A stretch of DNA of 64,000 bases from Starkeya sp. ORNL1 (GTDB lineage Bacteria > Pseudomonadota > Alphaproteobacteria > Rhizobiales > Xanthobacteraceae), in assembly GCF_012971745.1 (NCBI RefSeq), contig NZ_CP048834.1:2480001-2544000 (forward strand), written 5' to 3'. Shown here one piece after another: positions 1 to 8,275 of this stretch. The notes under the pieces were generated by a model that did not search any database, was not told the origin of the DNA, and saw only the letters and a program-made list of their open reading frames with translations. The position numbers were made by a program, and so were the translations under genes. The first letter of the stretch is position 1, and each line of letters opens with the position of its first letter.

Positions 1-7
1 CGGCAAC

Positions 8-70
8 GAGCATCGTTCGAGGCTCGGGCCTTGCCCGAGCACCCCAGAGCCTGGTTCGTAATTCGACCAT
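8..70. repeat. Degenerate copy of dispersed palindromic repeat (family A)
   Basis: This gene-free left edge carries a fragment of the repeat that recurs near 5.7, 15.6, 33.4, 36.7, 39.0 and 42.7 kb. The shared core is a TTCGAGG stretch followed by a short GC-rich hairpin (CTCGGGC/GCCCGAG) and a diverged end. Only one half-element is present, and it reads CATCGTTCG instead of the usual CATCCTTCG. Confidence 0.6.
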
Positions 71-90
71 GGCAAGTGAAATGCGCCATT

Positions 91-181
91 TCCCCTGTCA
101 TGGCCGGCCTTGTGCCGGCCATCTCGGTCTCTGACGCGCTGCCCTGAATCGAGATCCCCGGCACAAGGCCGGGAATGACGC
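91..181. repeat. Intergenic palindromic repeat (family B)
   Basis: An inverted pair of GGCCGG/CCGGCC-type hairpins begins with TCATGGCCGG and ends with GGGAATGACG. Related copies lie at 29.1 kb and 43.7 kb. The rest of positions 1-303 shows no gene. Confidence 0.55.
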
Positions 182-303
182 TCGTTCTTGCAATTGCGGG
201 TCAGCCTCTCAGGATGACGTGGTTCCGGTATCCTTGATCGAGGTCATGGCCCCCGCCGCTGCCGCGGGAGACCTTCTCCGCACATGCAAGCGAGGAGATT
301 GCC

Positions 304-1377
304 ATGCCGAAGATGAAGGCCGCCATCTTTGTCGAGCCCGGGCGCATCGTGCTCGACGAGAAGCCTGTCCCCGACGTCGGCCCGCTCGACGCCCTGATCC
401 GCGTCACCACCACCACGATCTGCGGCACCGACGTGCATATTCTCAAGGGCGAATATCCGGTGGCGAAGGGGCTCACCATCGGCCACGAGCCGGTCGGCAT
501 CATCGAGAAGCTGGGCTCGTCGGTGAGCGGCTATCGCGAAGGCCAGCGCGTCATTGTCGGCGCCATCACGCCGAGCGGGCATTCCTATGCCTGCCTGTGC
601 GGCTGCGGCTCGCAGGACGGCGCCGGCACCAGGCACGGCTTCAAGGCCATGGGCGGCTGGAAGTTCGGCAACACCATAGACGGCACGCAGGCCGAATATG
701 TGCTGGTGCCCGACGCGCTCGCCAATCTCTCGCCGGTGCCGGACCATCTCTCCGACGAGGAGGTGCTGATGTGTCCGGACATCATGTCGACCGGCTTCTC
801 GGGCGCGGAGAGCGCGGAAATCCGCATCGGCGACACCGTGGCGGTGTTCGCGCTGGGGCCGATCGGGTTGTGCGCGGTGGCGGGTGCGAAGCTGAAGGGC
901 GCCACCACCATCATCGGCGTCGACACGGTCCCCGAGCGGCTTGCCATCGCCAGGCGGCTCGGCGCCGACCATGTGGTCGACTTCCGCGCCGGCGATCCGG
1001 TGGAGCAGATCATGGCGCTGACCGATGGCCGCGGCGTCGATGCCTCGATCGAGGCGCTCGGCACGCAGCCGACCTTCGAGGCCGCGCTCAAGGTGCTGCG
1101 GCCCGGCGGCACGCTCTCCAGCCTCGGCGTCTATTCCGGCGACCTGACGATCCCGCTCGGCGCTTTCGCTGCCGGGCTCGGCGACCACAAGATCGTCACC
1201 ACGCTCTGCCCCGGCGGCAAGGAGCGCATGCGACGGCTGATGGATGTGGTGGCGTCCGGCCGGGTCGACCTCAAGCCGCTGGTGACGCACCGCTTCAAGC
1301 TGGACGAGATCGAGGCCGCGTACGACCTGTTCGCGCATCAGCGCGACGGCGTGCTGAAGGTGGCCATCACGCCTTGA
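304..1377 (+). CDS. Zinc-dependent secondary alcohol dehydrogenase (MDR family)
   Basis: A 357-residue medium-chain alcohol dehydrogenase, cytosolic, expected to interconvert an alcohol and a ketone or aldehyde. The catalytic zinc ligands are visible as Cys40, His61-Glu62 and Asp159, the arrangement of clostridial and thermophilic secondary (isopropanol-type) dehydrogenases. Segments around WKFGN and LCPGG also match that subgroup. The Rossmann fold starts near residue 180. The second beta strand ends in an Asp (IGVD) where NADP-using clostridial enzymes have Gly, so NAD preference is my inference. A GAGGAG ribosome site precedes the chosen ATG. It converges with ptsN and stands alone. The substrate is unknown. 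Confidence 0.85.
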   Translation: MPKMKAAIFVEPGRIVLDEKPVPDVGPLDALIRVTTTTICGTDVHILKGEYPVAKGLTIGHEPVGIIEKLGSSVSGYREGQRVIVGAITPSGHSYACLCGCGSQDGAGTRHGFKAMGGWKFGNTIDGTQAEYVLVPDALANLSPVPDHLSDEEVLMCPDIMSTGFSGAESAEIRIGDTVAVFALGPIGLCAVAGAKLKGATTIIGVDTVPERLAIARRLGADHVVDFRAGDPVEQIMALTDGRGVDASIEALGTQPTFEAALKVLRPGGTLSSLGVYSGDLTIPLGAFAAGLGDHKIVTTLCPGGKERMRRLMDVVASGRVDLKPLVTHRFKLDEIEAAYDLFAHQRDGVLKVAITP

Positions 1378-1379
1378 AG

Positions 1380-1417
1380 GTCCCCCTCCCCCTCGCGGGC
1401 CCGCGAGCGGGGGAGGC
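1380..1417. repeat. Short GC-rich palindrome between convergent genes
   Basis: CTCGCGGGCCCGCGAG at 1392-1407 is a perfect 16-base palindrome flanked by C-rich and G-rich runs. It resembles the CCCTCTCCC-type repeats at 16.1 and 22.5 kb. It lies between the convergent dehydrogenase and ptsN and may act in transcript ends, although no T run follows. Confidence 0.4.
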
Positions 1418-1426
1418 AAATACTGG

Positions 1427-1891
1427 TCAGGCCGCGTCGGAGGCGGCGGTGCCGGTCAATATGGCGTGAATGACGGAGGGGTCGCGTGTCATGCGCAGCT
1501 TGTTGGCGACCTCATGGTCGCGCAGCAGGCGGGCGATGCGGGCGAGCGCCTTCAGGTGGTCGGCGCCGGCCGCCTCGGGCGCCAGCAGCAGGAAGATGAG
1601 GTCCACCGGCTCGCCGTCCAGCGCCTCGAAATCGATCGGCCTGTCGAGCCGGGCGAAGATGCCGAACAGCCGGTCCATCTTGGCGAGCTTGCCGTGGGGG
1701 ATGGCGATGCCGTTCCCCACCCCGGTGGAGCCGAGCCGCTCGCGCTGGTTCAGCGTTTCGAAGATCTCGCGCTCGTCGCGTTTCAGGAGCTCTGCGGCGC
1801 GAGCCGAGAGCTCCTGCAGCGCCTGCTTCTTGCTGCCGACCCGCAGCGCAGGGAAGACCGACGCCGTGGTCAGTATGTCATTGAGGGGCAT
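1427..1891 (-). CDS. ptsN: PTS IIA-like nitrogen regulatory protein PtsN (EIIA-Ntr)
   Basis: A 154-residue PTS EIIA fructose/mannitol-type domain that acts as the phospho-acceptor end of the PTS-Ntr chain (PtsP-NPr-PtsN). It signals nitrogen and potassium status rather than carrying sugar. The phospho-accepting histidine is His66 in GIAIPHGKL, preceded by the typical ERLGSTGVGNG stretch. It is downstream of hpf and rpoN on the same strand, the classic rpoN-hpf-ptsN order. Length and start (MPLNDIL) match the family. Confidence 0.95.
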   Translation of the reverse strand: MPLNDILTTASVFPALRVGSKKQALQELSARAAELLKRDEREIFETLNQRERLGSTGVGNGIAIPHGKLAKMDRLFGIFARLDRPIDFEALDGEPVDLIFLLLAPEAAGADHLKALARIARLLRDHEVANKLRMTRDPSVIHAILTGTAASDAA

Positions 1892-1993
1892 GGGCGCTCA
1901 CCAGGTGATCGGCGCCTTCGCGCCCGCGCGTGAAAGCGCCGCCGCCGGGCCGCTTAAGGCCCGTGGCGACGGCAGTGCTGAACATATGAGGGC

Positions 1994-2599
1994 TCAATTG
2001 ATATCGTCCGTACGGGCGGCCGGGGGATCGACCCAGCCGACATGGCCGTCAGCGCGGCGATAGACGACATTGATGCGGCCATGCCCGGCATGGCGGAACA
2101 CCAGCACCGAGCAGCCGGTGAAATCCAGCTCCAGCACCGCATCGCTGACCGCGAGGCTCGGCAGGCTGGTGGTGGCCTCCGCGACGACGGTGGGGCTCCA
2201 GCCTTCGAAGCCATCCACGTCGTGCTCGCCCGGCGCTTCCAGCACCGTCAGCGCCGCCAGTTCGTCCCTGGTCGGCGGACGCTCTCCGGTCGCGGTGGTG
2301 GCGCCTGCATGGCGTTTGAAGCGCTCCCGGTGGCGGCGCAATCGTGTCTCGATGCGCTCCACCGCGGCGTCCGCGCTGGAATACGGGTCCTGGGCATCGC
2401 CATGGGCCTGCAGCACCGTCCCGCTGTCGAGATGGAGCGCACAGTCCGAACGATATCCGGAACCTTCCCGCGCGACGGTCACGTGACCGGACCAGCCGCC
2501 ATCGAAATATTTGCCCAAGGCATCGGCAATACGGTCGGAAACCCGTTGCCGCAATGCCTCGCCGACGTCGAGATTCTTACCCGAAACGCGCAGCGGCAT
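1994..2599 (-). CDS. hpf: Ribosome hibernation promoting factor, long form (HPF/RaiA)
   Basis: A 201-residue long-form hibernation factor. Residues 1-100 form the S30AE domain that occupies the decoding channel. A variable linker follows. The C-terminal domain (about 145-195) has the dimerisation signature VFRHAGHGRINVVYRRADG, which pairs ribosomes into 100S particles. It lies between rpoN and ptsN. A sigma-70-like promoter (2701-2729) lies just upstream, so it can be expressed apart from rpoN in starvation. Confidence 0.93.
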   Translation of the reverse strand: MPLRVSGKNLDVGEALRQRVSDRIADALGKYFDGGWSGHVTVAREGSGYRSDCALHLDSGTVLQAHGDAQDPYSSADAAVERIETRLRRHRERFKRHAGATTATGERPPTRDELAALTVLEAPGEHDVDGFEGWSPTVVAEATTSLPSLAVSDAVLELDFTGCSVLVFRHAGHGRINVVYRRADGHVGWVDPPAARTDDIN

Positions 2600-2700
2600 C
2601 GTGACTCGTCCCTTATCTGGGCGAAGCCGCCTGCCGCCGTTACCGGCTTTTCATGCGGCGCCTCGCCCGAACCCCCAACTTGCCCGGCCGGCGCCTTTAA

Positions 2701-2729
2701 CAGGTAGGAGCCGCGAGGGAATGTGTCAA
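2701..2729 (-). promoter_or_regulatory. Sigma-70-type promoter for hpf
   Basis: On the minus strand a perfect TTGACA (2729-2724) is separated by 17 bases from TACCTG (2706-2701), about 100 bases upstream of the hpf start. It lies in the rpoN-hpf gap and would drive hpf-ptsN. No start-site data are available. Confidence 0.55.
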
Positions 2730-2807
2730 CGGACACAAAAAAGTCGACCTCTGAATACCCCCGGATCACCTGTTCAAAGCGGCCATTTGCCCGGCCCGGG
2801 CCGGTAC

Positions 2808-4376
2808 CTAGCTCCCGGCGAGGCTCGCCAGTTTCTCGCGCCGGCGCTGTACCGACGAGGGAATCCGCATGGCTTCCCGATACTTGGCCACGGTGCGGCG
2901 GGCGATGTCGATGCCGGCCTCGCGCAGCCGCTGCACCAGCGTATCGTCGGAGAGCACGTCGTCGGCGCTCTCGGCATCGATCATCTGCTTGATGCGGAAG
3001 CGCACTGATTCGGCCGAATGCGCGGCGCCGCCATCAGCCGAGGCAATGGAGGACGAGAAGAAATATTTCATCTCGAAGATTCCGCGTGGCGTCGCCATGT
3101 ATTTATTCGACGTCACGCGCGAGACGGTGGATTCGTGCATGCCGATGGCGTCGGCCACCATGCGCAGATTCAGCGGCCGCAAATGCTGCACGCCCAAAGT
3201 GAGGAACGCGTCCTGCTGGCGCGTGATCTCGGTGGCGACCTTCAGGATGGTGCGCGCCCGCTGGTCCAGCGAGCGGGTCAGCCAGGTCGCGGTCTGCATG
3301 CAGTCGGTGAGGAAGGCCTTCTCGCGATCGTTCCGCGTGGTCTTGTGGACCCGGGAATAATAGGCCTGGTTGACCAGCACGCGCGGCAAGGTGTCGGAGT
3401 TCAGCTCCACCAGCCAGGAACCATCCGGCGCGCCGCGCACGAACACATCCGGCACCACCGGCTGCACATGGCCGGAGCCGAAGGCGAGGCCGGGCTTGGG
3501 GTTCAGGCGGCGGATTTCCGCCACCATCTCGGCAAGGTCCTCGTCATCGACGCCGCACAGCCGTCGGAGCTGGCCGAAATCGCGTTTCGCCAGCAATTCC
3601 AGATTGTTAAGCAATGCCGCCATGGCCGGGTCGAAGCGGTTGCGCTCCCTCAGCTGGATGGCCAGGCACTCGGACAGCGTGCGCGCACCGATGCCGGGCG
3701 GATCGAAGCTGTGGATAAGTCCCAGGGCGGTGTCCATCGCCCCCACCGGGGCACCTAGCCGCTCCGCCACCTCGGCCAGATCGGCGGTGAGGTAGCCGGC
3801 CTCGTCGATGAGGTCGATGAGGTTATGGCCAATCAGCCGCAGCACCGGATCGGTGACGGCGAGCATAAGCTGGCGCTCCAGATGGTCGGCCAGCGTGGTC
3901 TCGGCAGGCACGAAGGCCTCGAGATTATAGCCGTCATCGTCTCGACCACCGGAGCCGACGCCGGCCCATTCCGAATAGGCCGCACTGTCGCTGGCGGTCG
4001 GCGTCGCGCTCTCGCGGCCGGAATCGTCGGGGAAGACATTCTCCAGGCCGGTGTCGAGCCGGTCGGCAATGGTCTGGCTGGATTCCAGCCGGTCTTCCAT
4101 CCAGTCGGAGGCACGGACCTCGCCGTCGCCGTGCTGGGCGGCCGGCGGCTCATCGAGGCCGTGTTCGGGGTGGCCGTGTTCGCCGCCATGCTCGGCAACC
4201 GGCTCGTGCTCCGGCTCGGTCTGGCGCTCGAGCAGCGGATTGCGCTCGAGTTCGGCTTCCACATAGGCGACGAGGTCGAGATTGGAGAGTTGCAGCAGCT
4301 TGATGGCCTGCATCAGCTGCGGCGTCATCACCAGTGCCTGGGTCTGGCGGAATTCGAGGCGCGGGCCTAGCGACAT
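2808..4376 (-). CDS. rpoN: RNA polymerase sigma-54 factor RpoN
   Basis: A 522-residue sigma-54 that directs RNA polymerase to -24/-12 promoters with AAA+ activators. Region I at the N terminus (about 8-50) shows the Gln/Leu-rich LVMTPQLMQAIKLLQLS stretch followed by ERNPLLE. An acidic variable region follows (60-150), then the core-binding domain. The RpoN box ARRTVAKYRE is intact at 492-501. It is preceded by lptB on the same strand, the usual Hyphomicrobiales order. Confidence 0.97.
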   Translation of the reverse strand: MSLGPRLEFRQTQALVMTPQLMQAIKLLQLSNLDLVAYVEAELERNPLLERQTEPEHEPVAEHGGEHGHPEHGLDEPPAAQHGDGEVRASDWMEDRLESSQTIADRLDTGLENVFPDDSGRESATPTASDSAAYSEWAGVGSGGRDDDGYNLEAFVPAETTLADHLERQLMLAVTDPVLRLIGHNLIDLIDEAGYLTADLAEVAERLGAPVGAMDTALGLIHSFDPPGIGARTLSECLAIQLRERNRFDPAMAALLNNLELLAKRDFGQLRRLCGVDDEDLAEMVAEIRRLNPKPGLAFGSGHVQPVVPDVFVRGAPDGSWLVELNSDTLPRVLVNQAYYSRVHKTTRNDREKAFLTDCMQTATWLTRSLDQRARTILKVATEITRQQDAFLTLGVQHLRPLNLRMVADAIGMHESTVSRVTSNKYMATPRGIFEMKYFFSSSIASADGGAAHSAESVRFRIKQMIDAESADDVLSDDTLVQRLREAGIDIARRTVAKYREAMRIPSSVQRRREKLASLAGS

Positions 4377-4436
4377 GACAGGCCCTCGGACGCACCGGCG
4401 CTGGGGTGGGCGAGGTATGGTGGCCGGGCTGCCATG

Positions 4437-5558
4437 CTACAGACGGAACTCCTCGCCGAGATAGAGCCGCCGCACCTCGGGGCTCGCCACGATCTCGTCG
4501 GGCGAGCCTTCCATCAGCACGGAGCCGGAATGGATGATGTAGGCGCGGTCGATCAGGCCGAGCGTCTCGCGGACATTGTGGTCGGTGATCAGCACGCCGA
4601 TGCCGCGCTCGGTCAGATGCCGGACCAGCACCTGGATGTCGCCGACCGCGATCGGGTCGATACCGGCAAAGGGCTCGTCGAGCAGCATGAAGGTCGGCCG
4701 GCTGGCCAGCGCGCGGGCAATCTCGACGCGCCGGCGCTCGCCGCCGGACAGCGCGATGGCGGGCGACTTGCGCACATGGGTGACGCGGAACTCTTCCAGC
4801 AGCTGGTCGAGATCGCGCTCGCGCTTCTTGCGATTGGGTTCCACCGCTTCAAGCACGGCGCGGATGTTGTTTTCCACCGACAGGCCGCGAAAGATCGAGG
4901 CCTCCTGCGGCAGATAGCCGACGCCGAGCCTGGCGCGGCGATACATGGGCAGCCGCGTGACGTCGTAGCCGTCGAGCTCGATGCGCCCGGCATCGGCTTT
5001 CACCAGCCCGGTGATCATGTAGAAGATGGTGGTCTTGCCGGCGCCGTTGGGCCCGAGCAGGCCTACCGCCTCGCCACGCTGGACGTGCAGGCTGGCGTCA
5101 CGGACCACCTTGCGCCCGCCATAGCTCTTGGCCAGGCCGAAGGCGGCGAGATAGCCGACATGGGCCTCATCGGCGAGACCGTGGCCATAGGCCGGGGCAG
5201 TTGCACCATTGGTGTAGCGCGGCGGCGCGGTGCGGTGGCCGTCATGGCGCGCATCGTAATTGCGATCGTCGCGGGAAGAATCGCGATCATCATAGTCACG
5301 ATCGTGGCTGCGCTCATCATGGCCACGGCCGTCACGCCGCTCATAGCCGTCGTCCGCATCGTAACCGTTCCGGTAGCCGTCGCCACGACGCCCGTCCTGC
5401 GGATAATCGTCGTCGGCATAACCGTCCTGCGGATAGCCGGCCTGGTCCTCGTACTCGGCGTCGTCGCCGCCATGCATCTGCGCGCCAAGGTCCGTGGACC
5501 GGCGACGCCGACGACCAAAAAGCGGGAACAGCCTCACACGCACCCTCCGTGGCGACAC
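4437..5558 (-). CDS. lptB: LPS export ABC transporter ATPase LptB with long N-terminal extension
   Basis: The ATPase of the LptBFG complex that extracts lipopolysaccharide from the inner membrane. The ABC domain is residues 135-373, with Walker A GPNGAGKTT (169-177), signature SGGER (271-275), Walker B FMLLDEP (290-296) and H-loop His327. Ahead of it are about 130 residues of low-complexity sequence rich in Asp, Arg, Tyr and Gly, after an Arg cluster (RRRRR). No in-frame ATG, GTG or TTG lies near the ABC domain, so at least most of the extension must be translated; Met28 is an alternative start. The extension is unusual against the roughly 240-residue E. coli protein. The gene follows lptC-lptA in the same direction. 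Confidence 0.93.
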   Translation of the reverse strand: MSPRRVRVRLFPLFGRRRRRSTDLGAQMHGGDDAEYEDQAGYPQDGYADDDYPQDGRRGDGYRNGYDADDGYERRDGRGHDERSHDRDYDDRDSSRDDRNYDARHDGHRTAPPRYTNGATAPAYGHGLADEAHVGYLAAFGLAKSYGGRKVVRDASLHVQRGEAVGLLGPNGAGKTTIFYMITGLVKADAGRIELDGYDVTRLPMYRRARLGVGYLPQEASIFRGLSVENNIRAVLEAVEPNRKKRERDLDQLLEEFRVTHVRKSPAIALSGGERRRVEIARALASRPTFMLLDEPFAGIDPIAVGDIQVLVRHLTERGIGVLITDHNVRETLGLIDRAYIIHSGSVLMEGSPDEIVASPEVRRLYLGEEFRL

Positions 5559-5684
5559 ACCACGACAAAGGTGATAAACACTCCCGACGGCGCTGGCAAA
5601 TCCCGATATGCAAAATACGGGCCGGAAGCGCGAAAAGCCGCACGCATGGTGGTTTTGTAACGCTCGGAAGCGGCGCTCGGCGTG

Positions 5685-5786
5685 AGCATCCTTCGAGGCT
5701 CGGGCTATGCCCGAGCACCTCAGGATGACGTTATTCCCAACCGATAAAGCGCTACGTCATCCTGAGAGCCTGACTCAAAATTCGAC
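5685..5786. repeat. Dispersed palindromic repeat (family A)
   Basis: GAGCATCCTTCGAGG, then a CTCGGGC/GCCCGAG hairpin and CACCTCAGGATGACG, then an inverted, partly diverged second half (CGTCATCCTGAGAGCC). It fills the space between lptA and lptB with family C below. Confidence 0.8.
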
Positions 5787-5813
5787 GTATCCGTTGAAGG
5801 CGCCACCTTTCCA

Positions 5814-5903
5814 CCCTCATCCCCGGACTTGATCCGGGGATCCAGACTTCAACTGGGTGCATGCGGTGGGGCTGGATCCCCGGATCAAGTCCGGGGATGA
5901 GGG
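5814..5903. repeat. Perfect 32-bp inverted repeat (family C)
   Basis: The left arm at 5814-5845 and right arm at 5872-5903 are exact reverse complements over 32 bases, separated by 26 bases. Each arm contains its own smaller palindrome (CCCCGGA...TCCGGGG). The transcript would fold into a very stable stem between lptA and lptB. Confidence 0.85.
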
Positions 5904-5979
5904 CCAATTGGAGTTTTCAGTCAGGCTCTCAGGTGCAAGCCGAAGGCGAGCCCCGAAGGATGCTCGCGTAGCGCACCGC

Positions 5980-6648
5980 CTACTGCGCCGGCGGCTTGGG
6001 CGCTGCGGGCTTCGGTGCGGCCGGCTTCGGCGCATCTCCCGGCTTCGGTGCGGCGAACTGCTTGGCGCTGTTCGGCACGATCAGGCTCTCGACGCGCCCG
6101 CCCTCGAAGCGCGAGGTGCCGGAGACGAGATCGACGGTGAGCTTCTGGCCGCGAATGACGTTCGGCCCCGAGGTCAGCACCACCGGCTTGCCGGTGAGCG
6201 TGATGGTGTTGCTGGCGGTCTCGAAGATCGCCTGCTCGCCGGTCGCGGTCTGCTCCTTGGTGTTGACGATCACCCCGCCATTGATCTCCAGCCGCCGGAT
6301 CGCCGAGGACGAGATCGGCCCGCCGCTCGCCAGCGAGTCGGCGTTGGACTTGCCCGTGTCGCCCGGCGCCGGCTTTGCCGCGCCCTTGCCGTCATAGAAC
6401 ACCACCAGTTCCTTGCAGCGCAGCGTGGTGTCGCCCTGCTGGACGACGACATTGCCGGAAAACACCGCGGCCTTGTCCTTGTCGCGCACTTCCAGGCTGT
6501 TGGCGTCGATCTTGATCGGCTCGGTGCGGTTCTTGGAGAAGCCTTCGAGCGCGTTCGGCACGCCGCGAGCCTGCGCGGCGGCCTCCCCGGTCGTCAGGGC
6601 AAAGGCAAGCGGCAGCGCGACGAGCGCGAGGCAGGCAAAACGGAGCAT
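5980..6648 (-). CDS. lptA: Lipopolysaccharide transport periplasmic protein LptA
   Basis: A 222-residue OstA/LptA-like protein that bridges inner and outer membrane and carries LPS. A signal peptide is clear (LACLALVALPLAFAL region to about residue 25). The beta-jellyroll contains repeated short strands such as LEVRDKDKAAVFSGNVVVQQG and typical LTGKPVVLTSGPN. The C terminus is a Pro/Ala/Lys-rich tail. I chose the ATG at 6648 because the longer frame would run into lptC and lacks a signal peptide. It is the middle gene of lptC-lptA-lptB. Confidence 0.9.
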   Translation of the reverse strand: MLRFACLALVALPLAFALTTGEAAAQARGVPNALEGFSKNRTEPIKIDANSLEVRDKDKAAVFSGNVVVQQGDTTLRCKELVVFYDGKGAAKPAPGDTGKSNADSLASGGPISSSAIRRLEINGGVIVNTKEQTATGEQAIFETASNTITLTGKPVVLTSGPNVIRGQKLTVDLVSGTSRFEGGRVESLIVPNSAKQFAAPKPGDAPKPAAPKPAAPKPPAQ

Positions 6649-6694
6649 GCGCGGTTCTCTATTGGCGCGGCGGAAGCCGTTCAATGCACGCGCA

Positions 6695-7462
6695 TTACGG
6701 CACGGCAGGGGCGGGGGACGTCGGTGTAGCAGGTTTGGGCGTCGCTTTCGCCTTGTCGGTATCGGGCGGCGGCATCTTGAACACCAGCCGCACATTGCCA
6801 GTCAGCAGCGCGCGGGAATCCTTCTGCGACACTTCCATGCGGTCGGCGGTGAGCTTGCCGTCGAGATAGCGCAGTTCCACCGGCTGTTCGGAGAGCAGCT
6901 TGCCGGCCTTCACATCGACCTTCACCTCCTGCAGCGTGCCGCCATAGCCGGCGCTGGTGTCGAAGCGGATGCCCTGGTCGAGCATCATGCTCTCGCTCTT
7001 GGTGTTGTAGTGGCCGGCCTGCGCCGTCAGTTTGGCCCAGCCCTGCTCGGCGAGTTCGAGCCGCGCCTCGATCTCCTCGAGGTCTATCTGGTCGGGATGG
7101 GTCAGATCCTGCGTGGCGGACTTCGCCGTGACCGAATAGCCGCGATTGTCGTTGGTGAAGCCGGAGAGCTTCGGCAATTCCATCTTGATGCGGGAACCGG
7201 ACAGCGATACCCGGCCGAGATCGAACGGCAGGTCCATGGCGATCTTCAGCGGATCGAACAAGGCGAACCCTGCCGCCACGGCCAACGAGACCAGCACGCC
7301 GAGCGGCAGCATCACCCGGAAGAAACGCACCCGCCTGGTGTGGCGCCGGGCTGCCTTGAAATGTGCCTCCGCCTGCGCGGAGCCGCGCTCGGGCGGGCGC
7401 ACGGCTCCACCCGCCGGCCGGGCGCCGACGACGGTCTCGCTAGGTGGAACGTGACGGTTCAT
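6695..7462 (-). CDS. lptC: LPS export membrane-anchored protein LptC
   Basis: A 255-residue bitopic protein linking LptBFG to LptA. One membrane segment (about residues 48-70, VMLPLGVLVSLAVAAGFALF) follows a basic cytoplasmic head, then a periplasmic LptC-type beta domain with YSVTAKSA and LEEIEARL stretches. It is the first gene of the minus-strand lptC-lptA-lptB run, with a 46-base gap to lptA. Confidence 0.9.
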   Translation of the reverse strand: MNRHVPPSETVVGARPAGGAVRPPERGSAQAEAHFKAARRHTRRVRFFRVMLPLGVLVSLAVAAGFALFDPLKIAMDLPFDLGRVSLSGSRIKMELPKLSGFTNDNRGYSVTAKSATQDLTHPDQIDLEEIEARLELAEQGWAKLTAQAGHYNTKSESMMLDQGIRFDTSAGYGGTLQEVKVDVKAGKLLSEQPVELRYLDGKLTADRMEVSQKDSRALLTGNVRLVFKMPPPDTDKAKATPKPATPTSPAPAVP

Positions 7463-7592
7463 GATCCCCCGTTGACGCGCCCCAGGTGGTCCCGGTCGAT
7501 AATTCTTCCCCCCGGCGCCAAAATGATGTCATCGCCCTCGCGGCGCAAGCGCATGCGTCACACCGCCCGCAACCTTTCGTTGCGAGAGGGGC

Positions 7593-8225
7593 TCATGAAT
7601 GCGCGAAAATATCCTCCTCCGGCCAGCCGGCGAGGTCGAGCGCGGCGCGGGTCGGCAGGAAATCGAAGCACGCACCGGCAAGCGCGGTACGGCCCTCGCG
7701 CGCCAGCATGGCGGCAAGTTTCGCTTGTAACGCATGGAGATAGAGCACATCGGAGGCGGCGTATTGCAGCTGCGCCTCGGTGAGATCGTCCGCCGCCCAG
7801 TCCGAGCTCTGCTGCTGCTTGGAGATGTCGATGCCGAGCAGTTCGCGCACCAACTCCTTCAGCCCGTGGCGGTCGGTATAAGTACGAGAAAGTTTCGAAG
7901 CGATCTTTGTGCACCACACCGGGCGGACCTCGACGCCCAGATTCTTCGACAAAACCGCAATATCGAATCGCCCGAAATGGAACAGCTTGACGATGCCGGG
8001 ATCCGCCAGCAGGCGTTCCAGGTTGGGCGCGCTGCCGGGGCCCGAGCCCTGCGGGATCTGCACCACGTCGGCGGTGCCGTCGCCCGGCGAGAGCTGTACC
8101 ACGCACAGCCGGTCGCGGTGCGGGTTCAGGCCGAGCGTCTCGGTGTCGATGGCGACGACCGGAGCGCGCTCGGGCGTATAGAGGCTGAGATCGGCGAGAT
8201 CGCCGCGGTGCAGGCGTATGGTCAT
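7593..8225 (-). CDS. rnd: Ribonuclease D-type 3'-5' exonuclease
   Basis: A 210-residue DEDDy exonuclease that trims tRNA and other RNA 3' ends. The catalytic residues are visible: Asp27 and Glu29 (AIDTETLG), Asp88 (HFGRFD), and Tyr155/Asp159 (YAASD). It holds only the exonuclease domain and lacks the HRDC domains of E. coli RNase D, as is usual for the short alphaproteobacterial form. The ATG at 8225 (MTIRLHRGD) is preferred to an upstream one because the family starts there. Confidence 0.9.
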   Translation of the reverse strand: MTIRLHRGDLADLSLYTPERAPVVAIDTETLGLNPHRDRLCVVQLSPGDGTADVVQIPQGSGPGSAPNLERLLADPGIVKLFHFGRFDIAVLSKNLGVEVRPVWCTKIASKLSRTYTDRHGLKELVRELLGIDISKQQQSSDWAADDLTEAQLQYAASDVLYLHALQAKLAAMLAREGRTALAGACFDFLPTRAALDLAGWPEEDIFAHS

Positions 8226-8275
8226 GTCGGTACGGCGTCCTGAAGCGGCCGGCGTGTTTAGCACCCGGCTCGGGA

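Noticed and set aside
1892..1993. Hairpin between hpf and ptsN as terminator
   Set aside because: A CGGGCC/GGCCCG stem exists but no T run follows, and hpf-ptsN co-transcription is expected.
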